Of a stretch of 17,734 bases of DNA, positions 1 to 6,960 are shown in pieces. The position numbers and the translations under genes were made by a program. The notes beneath the pieces were generated by a model that searched no databases, had not been told where the DNA came from, and saw only the letters and a program-made list of their open reading frames with translations. Within the stretch, counting starts at the first letter, position 1. The number at the start of each line of letters is the position of its first letter. The DNA comes from an uncultured Gammaproteobacteria bacterium (GTDB taxonomy: Bacteria > Pseudomonadota > Gammaproteobacteria > Pseudomonadales > Azotimanducaceae): contig CAJWLI010000005.1 of assembly GCA_913043075.1 (NCBI GenBank), positions 1-17,734 on the forward strand, given 5' to 3'.

Positions 1-2
1 TG

Positions 3-233
3 GCGTTAGACATTGCAGATAAGTTAGCGAAAGGCAGTCAGCCGGCGATTCGAGGGACAAAACAGACCTTAAACGGGTGGCTTAGACAGGCGTCTCCTAT
101 CTTCGAGGATTCTTTGAAGATGGAAATGTTTGGGTTTTTAGGAAAAGATGCGGAAGAAGGGTTGGCTGCTCTAAAGAAAAAGATAGCCCCGACATTCCCT
201 TCCGCTCATCTTTATCGGAATCACCCAGATTAA
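3..233 (+). CDS. Enoyl-CoA hydratase/isomerase family protein, C-terminal part (5' end outside window)
   Basis: The open frame enters from the left edge and gives 76 residues before TAA. What is visible matches the C-terminal helices of the crotonase family: an ALDIADKLAKGSQPAI helix, then a conserved-looking TKQTLN stretch, then KMEMFGFLGKDAEEGLAAL, which corresponds to the family's 'S.D..EG..AF..KR.P.F' end, and finally KKKIAPTFPS. The active-site region (oxyanion-hole residues and catalytic Glu) lies outside the window, so hydratase, isomerase or another crotonase activity cannot be told apart. Members usually act in the cytoplasm on acyl-CoA thioesters, and the CoA-transferase and thiolase nearby are consistent with that. 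It converges with the CoA-transferase gene across 41 bases in which I see no clear terminator. Confidence 0.85.
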   Translation, partial: ALDIADKLAKGSQPAIRGTKQTLNGWLRQASPIFEDSLKMEMFGFLGKDAEEGLAALKKKIAPTFPSAHLYRNHPD

Positions 234-274
234 GGTCATCGGAATGGTGCTGACGAGCTTATGAGGCAACGTCT

Positions 275-1471
275 TTAAAGGATCACACCTTCTTCTCTGA
301 GTAGCTTAAGATCTGGTTCCTGAAGGTTTAAAAACTCTTTGAGCACTGTATCGGTGTCTTGGCCCAGTTGTCGAGCTAGTCGCAGCTCCGGCGGTTCTAA
401 ATTCTCAAAACGAATGGGTGTCTTGAAAAAAGATAATTCTTCGTTCTCATCCACTTTTTTCTTTTCTAGCGAACCTCTCTTAAGCATGTGTTGATCTTCG
501 ATTGTTTCGGGGATGGTTTGTACCGGCGCGCATATAACTCCATGTTCTTGTGCGATTCGAAATATTTCTTTTTTTTCAAGGCCGCTTGTCCAGTCCGTAA
601 CGATTTTATCCACGAGATCTATATTCTTCGCCCTGAATCGGACTTTTGAAAAGCGAGGATCTTCTTTTAGTTCTGGTTTTTTCATCGCGTCGCACATTCT
701 TCTCCAATGTCCCTCTCGAATGCATATAATGGCTACATACCCGTCTTTTGCTTTGTATACGTTGTATGGCGAGATTGCTTTTGCCGGGTGCCTTGACCCG
801 GCTCGCGGTAATTCTTTTCCAATACTGTAAAATGATCCGATAGCTGTAGAAAGCGTTGGGAACGCACAGTCTTGCATGGAAACATCGACTACTGAGCCTT
901 TTCCAATAGCATTTCTGCTCAGAAGAGCTGTAACTATCCCTGCGTATAGATGAACTCCTGCCAAAAAATCAATGTAAGCCGCAGCTGTTTTGAGAGGCGG
1001 ACCGTTTTCTTCACCGGTGACTGACATTGCTCCTGAAATTGCTTGGAGTGTTATGTCCATGCCTAGGAAATCTTTATATGGGCCCTCACTTGAGCCGTAT
1101 CCGGTTCCAGTTGCGTAGATTAGCCTGGGGTTGATGTTAAGCAAATCAGACGCGCCTAGCTCAAATTTCTCCAGAGTTCCGGGCGCGAAGTTCTGTAAAA
1201 CAACATCTACTTCCTTTACCAATGCTCTGACGATCTCTTTTCCCGAGCCACTCTTTAAATCTACCGCTATGCATTCTTTATTAGAATTGAGATTGTTGAA
1301 GGGATAAAACGAAGCATCTTTTTTGCTTTTTGGTCGAAGCGTCTCTCCTACTAAAGATTCTATTTTTACTACCCTTGCCCCCGCTTGAGAAAGGAGAAAT
1401 CCGCAGTAGGGGCCGTTATAGACTTGACCAAAATCTAAAACTGTGAGGCCCTCAAGGGGTTGCTGTTCCAT
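275..1471 (-). CDS. Class III CoA-transferase (CaiB/BaiF/formyl-CoA transferase family)
   Basis: 398 residues, close to the usual length of this family. It begins PLEGLTVLDFGQVYNGPYCG, the typical N-terminal 'L.G.rVldl....aGP..g..LadlGA.VIKiE' block (residues 6-38). The catalytic aspartate that forms the acyl-enzyme anhydride is most likely D139, in GMDITLQAISG. Such enzymes move CoA from a donor thioester to a carboxylic acid in the cytoplasm, which activates it for beta-oxidation-like steps. The gene lies 64 bases downstream of an aldehyde dehydrogenase on the same strand, so the pair could make an acid from an aldehyde and then activate it. The ATG at 1471 is preceded by GCAGG at about 7 bases. 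Donor and acceptor cannot be deduced. An alpha-methylacyl-CoA racemase is the main alternative within the superfamily. Confidence 0.9.
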   Translation of the reverse strand: MEQQPLEGLTVLDFGQVYNGPYCGFLLSQAGARVVKIESLVGETLRPKSKKDASFYPFNNLNSNKECIAVDLKSGSGKEIVRALVKEVDVVLQNFAPGTLEKFELGASDLLNINPRLIYATGTGYGSSEGPYKDFLGMDITLQAISGAMSVTGEENGPPLKTAAAYIDFLAGVHLYAGIVTALLSRNAIGKGSVVDVSMQDCAFPTLSTAIGSFYSIGKELPRAGSRHPAKAISPYNVYKAKDGYVAIICIREGHWRRMCDAMKKPELKEDPRFSKVRFRAKNIDLVDKIVTDWTSGLEKKEIFRIAQEHGVICAPVQTIPETIEDQHMLKRGSLEKKKVDENEELSFFKTPIRFENLEPPELRLARQLGQDTDTVLKEFLNLQEPDLKLLREEGVIL

Positions 1472-1485
1472 TTTTTTGCCTGCTA

Positions 1486-1511
1486 GGGCTTTCCCTGATT
1501 AGAGAAAGCCC
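1486..1511. repeat. Inverted repeat (hairpin) between aldehyde dehydrogenase and CoA-transferase genes
   Basis: GGGCTTTC (1486-1493) and GAAAGCCC (1504-1511) are perfect 8-base arms around a 10-base loop. In the leftward transcript the hairpin sits after the dehydrogenase stop and its 3' arm ends just before the CoA-transferase ribosome binding site (GCAGG, then an A-run and the ATG at 1471). There is no U-run after it in that direction, so it is not a classical intrinsic terminator. A processing, stability or translation-control element is possible. Confidence 0.55.
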
Positions 1512-1535
1512 ATTCAAACGCAAGTATCGCTTATT

Positions 1536-2954
1536 TTAAAGCTGCATTGATTTGAGTTCAGTGAACTCGGTTAATCCATGGGGTCCAAGCTCGCGGCCAA
1601 TTCCCGACTGCTTATAACCCCCAAATGGGGCGGCAACATTAAAGGATCCCCCATTCACCGAAACTTGTCCCGTTCGGATCTTCTTTGCGACGCGCTTTGC
1701 TCGCTCATCATCTCCTGACCAGACCGCGCCAGATAGACCGAATATGCTGTCGTTGGCGATTTCTATGGCCTCTTCTTCAGTGTCGTAGGGAATGATAGCC
1801 AAGACCGGCCCGAATATTTCTTCCTGAGCTATAACCATGTCGTTTTTCACGTCTGAAAAAATAGTTGGCTGAACAAAGTAGCCCGTATTCCTTCCCTCTG
1901 GCGGTGTTGTTCCGCCGGTGACTAATGTAGCACCTTCCTCTATACCTTTTTCTATGTAGCCAACCACGGTTTCTAGCTGTGACTTTGATGCTACGGGTCC
2001 CATAACTGCGCCTTCCTCAAACGCTCCTCCCACTTTAACCGATTCTGCTGCCGCTTTGGCCGCAGCCACCGCTTCATCTTGTTTCTCTCTGGGAACGATT
2101 AGTCTTGACAGAGCTGCACATACTTGCCCGCTATTCATGCATATGCTGCCGCCCGCGGCGCCCGCTGCCTTTGCGACGTCTGCGTCATCCAAAACCACGG
2201 AGGCAGATTTCCCGCCTAATTCAAGACCTACACGTTTTACTGTCTCCGCAGCTAGTGCGGCTACTCTTCTCCCTGCCTCTGTAGAGCCAGTAAGAGAGAC
2301 CAAATCAACATCGGGGTGCGTGCACATCGTTTCTCCAACTGTTCGACCTGGTCCAGTTACTAAGTTAAACACGCCGGGCGGGAACCCACACTCATCGATA
2401 AGCTGCGCAAAGAAGTAAGCTGTAAGAGGTGTATCTGAACTGGGTTTCACAATCATTGTGCAACCCGCCGCAAGTGCCGGCATGACCTTGGCTACGATTT
2501 GATGCAGAGGGAAATTCCAAGGCGTGATAAATGCGCAAACGCCCACAGGTTCCTTTATCACAACAGAATTACCGAGTTGCTCCTCTTTCTCCATTTCGTA
2601 GGGAATGTCGACGTAGGACCCCACAACGCCCATCCCCATGCCTCCGTGCACAGCGACGCTTGTCTGAAGAGGAGTCCCTAGTTCAAGAGCGCAAAGTTCG
2701 CCAATTTTCTGAGCATTTTCATTAATTTTTCCAGAGAGTTTTTTTATCAAATCTGATCTCATTGAAGCTGGGCTCTCCCCCCAAGTCTTGAAAGCTTCCT
2801 TGGCTGCAGCTACTGCCGCGTTAACGTCTTCGTCGTTACCACAAGGAACTTCACCGCAAATTTCTTCGGTGGACGGGTCAATTACTTGTATTTTGTCTGT
2901 GCCCTTCGATTCAATCCACTGACCATTTATATAAAGTTTTTCGTGAATATGCAT
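1536..2954 (-). CDS. NAD(P)-dependent aldehyde dehydrogenase (ALDH superfamily)
   Basis: 472 residues, full length for the family. Visible active-site elements are the oxyanion asparagine N147 in TPWNFPL, the cofactor-binding lysine K170 in VKPS, the general base E245 in LELGGKS, and the catalytic cysteine C279 in SGQVCAALSR. A C-terminal PFGGYKQSGIGRELG block is also present. It oxidises an aldehyde to its carboxylic acid in the cytoplasm. From memory it resembles the ALDH subgroup that includes Rhodococcus CddD (oxo-acid oxidation in cyclic alcohol degradation), but that assignment is tentative. A good Shine-Dalgarno (GAGGGAG on the minus strand) lies about 6 bases before the ATG. It diverges from the FAD monooxygenase and is followed by the CoA-transferase, which suggests aldehyde to acid to acyl-CoA. 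Confidence 0.93.
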   Translation of the reverse strand: MHIHEKLYINGQWIESKGTDKIQVIDPSTEEICGEVPCGNDEDVNAAVAAAKEAFKTWGESPASMRSDLIKKLSGKINENAQKIGELCALELGTPLQTSVAVHGGMGMGVVGSYVDIPYEMEKEEQLGNSVVIKEPVGVCAFITPWNFPLHQIVAKVMPALAAGCTMIVKPSSDTPLTAYFFAQLIDECGFPPGVFNLVTGPGRTVGETMCTHPDVDLVSLTGSTEAGRRVAALAAETVKRVGLELGGKSASVVLDDADVAKAAGAAGGSICMNSGQVCAALSRLIVPREKQDEAVAAAKAAAESVKVGGAFEEGAVMGPVASKSQLETVVGYIEKGIEEGATLVTGGTTPPEGRNTGYFVQPTIFSDVKNDMVIAQEEIFGPVLAIIPYDTEEEAIEIANDSIFGLSGAVWSGDDERAKRVAKKIRTGQVSVNGGSFNVAAPFGGYKQSGIGRELGPHGLTEFTELKSMQL

Positions 2955-2988
2955 TTGACTCCCTCAATTTCACTAAATTATTTTTCGT

Positions 2989-3015
2989 TGGTCAGATAGA
3001 ATCATAACTTGACCA
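2989..3015. promoter_or_regulatory. Inverted repeat in the divergent promoter region; possible regulator site
   Basis: TGGTCA (2989-2994) and TGACCA (3010-3015) form perfect 6-base arms around a 15-base AT-rich spacer, midway between the divergently read aldehyde dehydrogenase and FAD monooxygenase. The arms are short, so chance is not excluded. Its position in the only intergenic stretch that could hold both promoters is the main argument for function. No convincing -35/-10 pair could be set beside it. Confidence 0.3.
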
Positions 3016-3117
3016 TTTCCGCAACGGGTGAAGTCGAGGTTTAAACTGCGAGGCACCCATTTAAATCAATAGAAAGTGAGGCAAATCAGCACTATGAATC
3101 AAAAGAGGTCATGTTAG

Positions 3118-4299
3118 TTGGTTTTGGAGTCGCCACTTAATATCGCTGTCATTGGAGCCGGCATTGGTGGGCTTGCCGCTGGACTCTGTCTCGCAAAAAA
3201 AGGTTTCGAAATCACAATATTTGAAAAATCAAATTTGAAAGGAGAGCTCGGGGCAGGGATTCAGTTAAGCCCCAACTCTCTTAGAGTTCTATTTAGCTTA
3301 GGTATGGAGCGTTCGCTTCGGTCTAACTCCTCTTATTCTGAGTTTATCGCAATTCGAGATTGGAAAGATGGAGCGCTAATTAAGAAAAACCCTTTAAACC
3401 CAGATTCCGAGCAGACCTATGGCTATCCTTATTTGCACATTCATCGAGGAGATTTAATGAAGGTTATGCTTGACACCATAAAAGCGGATAAGCTGATCTC
3501 CTTGAGAACAATGAGTGGCGTAGCCGCAGTAAATGAAATGGTCTCGAAATGTGCGGTTAAATTAGACAGCGGTTCCGAGGAGTCCTTCGACTTGGTGATT
3601 GGTGCTGACGGAATTAATTCTTTAGTAGCGTCTTGTTTAGACAGTAAGGTTAAACCAATATTTACGGGTAACGTTGCTTGGCGAGCACTAGTGCCAAGTA
3701 GCAACTTATCCGATGAGCTGATATACAAAAATGCAGCTCTTTGGTTGGGACCTAGGAGACATTTCGTACACTACAAAGTCAGAAAAGGAGATTTGATAAA
3801 TTGTATTGGTATTTCTGAGTCAGATGCATGGAAAAAAGAATCGTGGATTGAAAAAGCAGACATCAAAGAATTTGAGGTTGAATTTGAAGGTTGGGATAGA
3901 AGACTTCGGAATCTCGTTGAGAGTGTTGACGAGGCTACGTTACATAAATGGGCTCTTTATCGGAGGCCGACAATAAAAAAATGGCACTCAGATCGTCTAG
4001 TTTTAGTAGGTGACTCATGCCATGCAACATTGCCATTCCTTGCTCAGGGAGCGGCCTTGGCAATTGAAGACGCAGCAGTTTTGGCTAATTGTTTGTCAGA
4101 AGGTCACAACAGTAGGGAGGCTTTTTCGTTTTATCAAAGGCTGAGAGAGAGAAGAGTGAAATGGGTGCAGTTCATGTCTAACGCTAACGCCAGAAGTTTC
4201 CATTGTAGAGAGCAGTTTGCCCCGATTAGAAATTTTTTGTTGAAGAGTTTCTCAGGGCGGGCGCTCGATAAGTTATACAAGTACGACGCGATATCTTAA
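3118..4299 (+). CDS. FAD-dependent monooxygenase, salicylate hydroxylase / 6-hydroxynicotinate 3-monooxygenase-like group
   Basis: 393 residues, normal for single-component flavoprotein aromatic hydroxylases. The N-terminal Rossmann motif is GAGIGG (13-18), with the ribose-binding acidic residue at E36. R110 in HIHRGDL is the conserved FAD-contacting arginine. GADG (162-165) is the DG motif, and VGDS.H.TLPFLAQGAALAIEDA (from 297) is the GD motif plus the signature of the salicylate-hydroxylase subgroup. It would use NAD(P)H and O2 to hydroxylate or decarboxylatively hydroxylate a ring substrate. The start is TTG at 3118: an in-frame TAG lies directly before it (3115-3117) and AGAGG at 3104-3108 is 9 bases upstream; the ATG at 3111 is in another frame and stops quickly. 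The gene is visibly AT-richer than the dehydrogenase beside it. The substrate is unknown. Confidence 0.88.
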   Translation: MVLESPLNIAVIGAGIGGLAAGLCLAKKGFEITIFEKSNLKGELGAGIQLSPNSLRVLFSLGMERSLRSNSSYSEFIAIRDWKDGALIKKNPLNPDSEQTYGYPYLHIHRGDLMKVMLDTIKADKLISLRTMSGVAAVNEMVSKCAVKLDSGSEESFDLVIGADGINSLVASCLDSKVKPIFTGNVAWRALVPSSNLSDELIYKNAALWLGPRRHFVHYKVRKGDLINCIGISESDAWKKESWIEKADIKEFEVEFEGWDRRLRNLVESVDEATLHKWALYRRPTIKKWHSDRLVLVGDSCHATLPFLAQGAALAIEDAAVLANCLSEGHNSREAFSFYQRLRERRVKWVQFMSNANARSFHCREQFAPIRNFLLKSFSGRALDKLYKYDAIS

Positions 4300-4334
4300 A
4301 AAAATAACTGGTGATAGTTCAGCTATTTTTTTTT
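4298..4334. terminator. Bidirectional intrinsic terminator between converging monooxygenase and MFS genes
   Basis: A 7-base A-run (4298-4304), TAACTG, a 9-base loop, CAGCTA and a 9-base T-run (4326-4334) form a hairpin with 12 of 13 positions paired. Because the stem has an A-run on one side and a T-run on the other, it can stop transcription in both directions. It overlaps the monooxygenase stop codon. On the opposite strand the T-run encodes the Lys-Lys-Asn end of the MFS protein. Confidence 0.75.
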
Positions 4335-5518
4335 GTATCGATTTGTGACTTTTTAATTCTTAGCAAAAACAAGGAAAGAGAAAGATAAATTGAAGCTGCA
4401 AACAAATATGTAGCCATGGGGCTGAATTGGTAGATGGCGCCCCCTATCACAGGTCCTATAGTGAAACCCAGTGGACCGCAGGACGCAGCTAAGCCGGCTA
4501 CTGCCCCTTGGTTTTCTGCTGGCACAGCCAAAGACGCGCCGGCCATTAATCCGGGAGCAGCCAGCCCCATCCCAAATCCCATAATCCCAAAAGCCATGGT
4601 AAGCGGGAACCTTGTTTCAGAAAATGCCATTAGTAGAAAAGCTATGATGAGTATCGGCATAGCAATTTGAAGCAGTGAAATTGGTTCGATTTTTATCCGT
4701 TGAACAACAAATACTTGGGAGATAAGAGCGGTTATTGCTGACAGAACGAGAGCAGATCCAAAAACAGCGCTAGTTTCCGCAGTCGTCAACTTTAGTGAAT
4801 CTTGAAATCTAAACCCCATCGTCTGTTGGACGATGGCAAAGCCGGTAAATAGTGCGACGCCCGCGATCATAAAGGGCAAAATTCGGCTATCCGAGTATCG
4901 CAGTCTAAAGCTTTTCTTGTATTTTTCTTTTCTCTTAGGTGACGGTGGTAAAAACCTCAGTGCGAAGAGTCCATTAAGGAATGCTAAAAGCCCTACTAAC
5001 CAAAGAGGAAGCAGTAACGATATTGTGGCTAGTCCGCTTAATGCTGGACCGACGATAGAACCCAAATTATTCGCTGCGCCGGCTGCGCCCATCCCTTTGG
5101 TTCGTGATCCAACGTCCGTGATATCTGCCATGTAAGCAGTTGCTGCTGGCATTGCAGCCGACATGATCGATGCATGGCATATCCGAGCTAAGAGCAGGGC
5201 TAGAAACAAATTTACTCCCGATAATTTCTCAGAAAGGCCAAGCTCTAATATGATGTTGAAAAGGAAAGTGCCAAGCGAAAAGCCAAAGAGCCCGATCAAT
5301 ATAATTAGCTTTCGACCGAGCCGGTCGCTCAAACGCCCCCACACAGGTGTTGCTAAAAAAACGGTGAGAGAAGAGACTGCTATAATACTGGTGATCTGCA
5401 GCTCATTCAGCCCTAGCTGTCTGCCCACTGGTGTAAGAATTGGGAACAGGACAGAAAACCCTACCCCCATAATAGCTAAACATGCGAGAAGAGTTCTCCG
5501 TGATCTAATGTGCTCCAA
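4319..5518 (-). CDS. MFS transporter, probable DHA1-type drug or metabolite:H+ antiporter
   Basis: 399 very hydrophobic residues, the usual length for a 12-helix MFS protein in the inner membrane. Motif A is clear in the loop after helix 2 (GRLSDRLGRK, residues 61-70). A motif-C-like NLGSIVGPALSG (151-162) in helix 5 is typical of exporters that swap substrate for protons. The start appears to be TTG at 5518, with AAAGAG (minus strand, 5526-5531) 7 bases upstream; the first in-frame ATG (residue 17) would cut into helix 1. It lies 61 bases downstream of the thiolase on the same strand and ends in the bidirectional terminator. The substrate is unknown. In this setting it may export a pathway compound or a toxic analogue. 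Confidence 0.88.
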   Translation of the reverse strand: MEHIRSRRTLLACLAIMGVGFSVLFPILTPVGRQLGLNELQITSIIAVSSLTVFLATPVWGRLSDRLGRKLIILIGLFGFSLGTFLFNIILELGLSEKLSGVNLFLALLLARICHASIMSAAMPAATAYMADITDVGSRTKGMGAAGAANNLGSIVGPALSGLATISLLLPLWLVGLLAFLNGLFALRFLPPSPKRKEKYKKSFRLRYSDSRILPFMIAGVALFTGFAIVQQTMGFRFQDSLKLTTAETSAVFGSALVLSAITALISQVFVVQRIKIEPISLLQIAMPILIIAFLLMAFSETRFPLTMAFGIMGFGMGLAAPGLMAGASLAVPAENQGAVAGLAASCGPLGFTIGPVIGGAIYQFSPMATYLFAASIYLSLSLFLLRIKKSQIDTKKNS

Positions 5519-5579
5519 CTTAAGACTCTTTAGCCCTGCATCTTTAGTAACCTGGCGAAATACGTTTTATCTTATCGAT

Positions 5580-6818
5580 TCAGACTCGTTCGATTATGAT
5601 CGCTGGCGCCATGCCTCCTCCGGTGCACATTGTAATCAGACCGGTATTAAGATCTCTTCGCTCGAGCTCATCTAAAACTGTCCCAATCAATATCGAGCCC
5701 GTTGCCCCGATTGGGTGTCCTAATGCCATCGCGCCGCCGTTGACATTGACCTTGTCTATATCGAGATCTAGGTCGCGAATGAATTTAGCTGCAACAACAC
5801 TAAAAGCCTCGTTAACTTCGAACAAGTCAATGTCGTTTATTGTCATGCCAGCTCTCGCTAAAACTTTCTTCGCTGCGGGTACTGGTTCATTAAGCATCAA
5901 AGTGGGACTTCCTCCAACTGTTGCGATGGCTTTGACTTTTGCACGGGGTTTCCAACCGACTTGGTCTGCATATTTCTTACTGGACATTATCAGAGCCGCA
6001 GCGCCGTCAACTACCCCGGAGGAATTACCAGCATGATGGACATGGTTAATTTTCATATCCGGATATGCCCTTTTTACTAATTGATCAAATGTTTCACCAG
6101 TATCGTCAACAGGGATTCCCATGAATTTATCGAAGACAGTGTCGAGATTACTTAGTGATTCCAAAGTTGTGCCGGGCCTCGGGAACTCCTCTTTGTCGAG
6201 AGCGATCGAACCATCATCATTGGTTACCGTAATTAGACTTTTGTCAAAATGACCATTCTCAATAGCTACTTTGGCTCTTCTTTGGCTTTCAACTGCAAGG
6301 GCGTCTACTTCCTCTCTAGAAAACCCGTCAATGGTCGCAATCATGTCAGCACAAATGCCCTGGTGCGGTTGAGGATGGAGGTCGCGCAAGTGGAGATTAC
6401 TGCCATCAACGGTCCTGTTGTTGTCTGCTCGAGGAACAGTGGGAGTGTATGACATCATTTCGACGCCACCGGCAACGCAAAGATCGTCCATGCCGCTCAT
6501 AAGGTTTGCAGCCGCAATGTTGACAGATGTGATTCCGGACCCACAAAATCGGTCGAGGGTCATGCCACATGCTTTATCACTCCAACCAGCATCGAGCGCG
6601 GCCATTCGACCGACGCAGAATCCTTGCTTGCCTACCTGAGAGGAGCAGGCTACGACAACATCATCTATATCGTCCGTTGTTAAGCTGTTACGTTTCTGTA
6701 TCTCCTCAAAAACTTTAGCTAAAAGCCGTCCTGGATGGAACTCAGTCAGTGCGCCTTTTCCTTGCTTCCCAATTCCCCTTGGTGTTCTCGCCGCATCTAT
6801 TATGTAAGCGTCTGCCAT
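5580..6818 (-). CDS. Thiolase family acetyl-CoA C-acyltransferase
   Basis: 412 residues, slightly longer than the common 390-400. The nucleophilic cysteine is C92 in LDRFCGSGITSV. The NEAF motif occurs in LFEVNEAFSVVAAK. The catalytic histidine is H368 in GGAMALGHPIGATG, and the second cysteine is C398 in the MCTGGGMAPA block close to the C terminus. It would cleave 3-ketoacyl-CoA with CoA (or make acetoacetyl-CoA) in the cytoplasm as the last beta-oxidation step. GAGGAG lies about 6 bases before the ATG at 6818. It sits 142 bases after the RND pump gene on the same strand and is followed by the MFS gene. Whether it shares the pump's transcript or has its own promoter in that gap is not clear. 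Degradative thiolase is more likely than biosynthetic. Confidence 0.93.
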   Translation of the reverse strand: MADAYIIDAARTPRGIGKQGKGALTEFHPGRLLAKVFEEIQKRNSLTTDDIDDVVVACSSQVGKQGFCVGRMAALDAGWSDKACGMTLDRFCGSGITSVNIAAANLMSGMDDLCVAGGVEMMSYTPTVPRADNNRTVDGSNLHLRDLHPQPHQGICADMIATIDGFSREEVDALAVESQRRAKVAIENGHFDKSLITVTNDDGSIALDKEEFPRPGTTLESLSNLDTVFDKFMGIPVDDTGETFDQLVKRAYPDMKINHVHHAGNSSGVVDGAAALIMSSKKYADQVGWKPRAKVKAIATVGGSPTLMLNEPVPAAKKVLARAGMTINDIDLFEVNEAFSVVAAKFIRDLDLDIDKVNVNGGAMALGHPIGATGSILIGTVLDELERRDLNTGLITMCTGGGMAPAIIIERV

Positions 6819-6960
6819 ATCGGTCTCCTCATAAAAATCGTTTTTGTTTGATTCTGTTTTATGGTTTTTTAGAAATGTATAAGCTGCGAATGCTTCTTAA
6901 TTTGACCAAGCAAGCCCTAATCAAAAATCAAATTCCCAGAAGTTGTTTCGTTTCAAAAAT

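Noticed and set aside
5163..6036. Rightward open frames 5163-5675 and 5596-6036
   Set aside because: These are antisense to the MFS and thiolase genes, which have intact family motifs throughout; no ribosome site or known domain is visible in the shadows.
6865..6905. TATACA-like -10 sequence on the minus strand upstream of the thiolase
   Set aside because: No acceptable -35 hexamer lies 16-18 bases upstream (CAAATT at 17 bases); the TTGGTC further up is 22 bases away.
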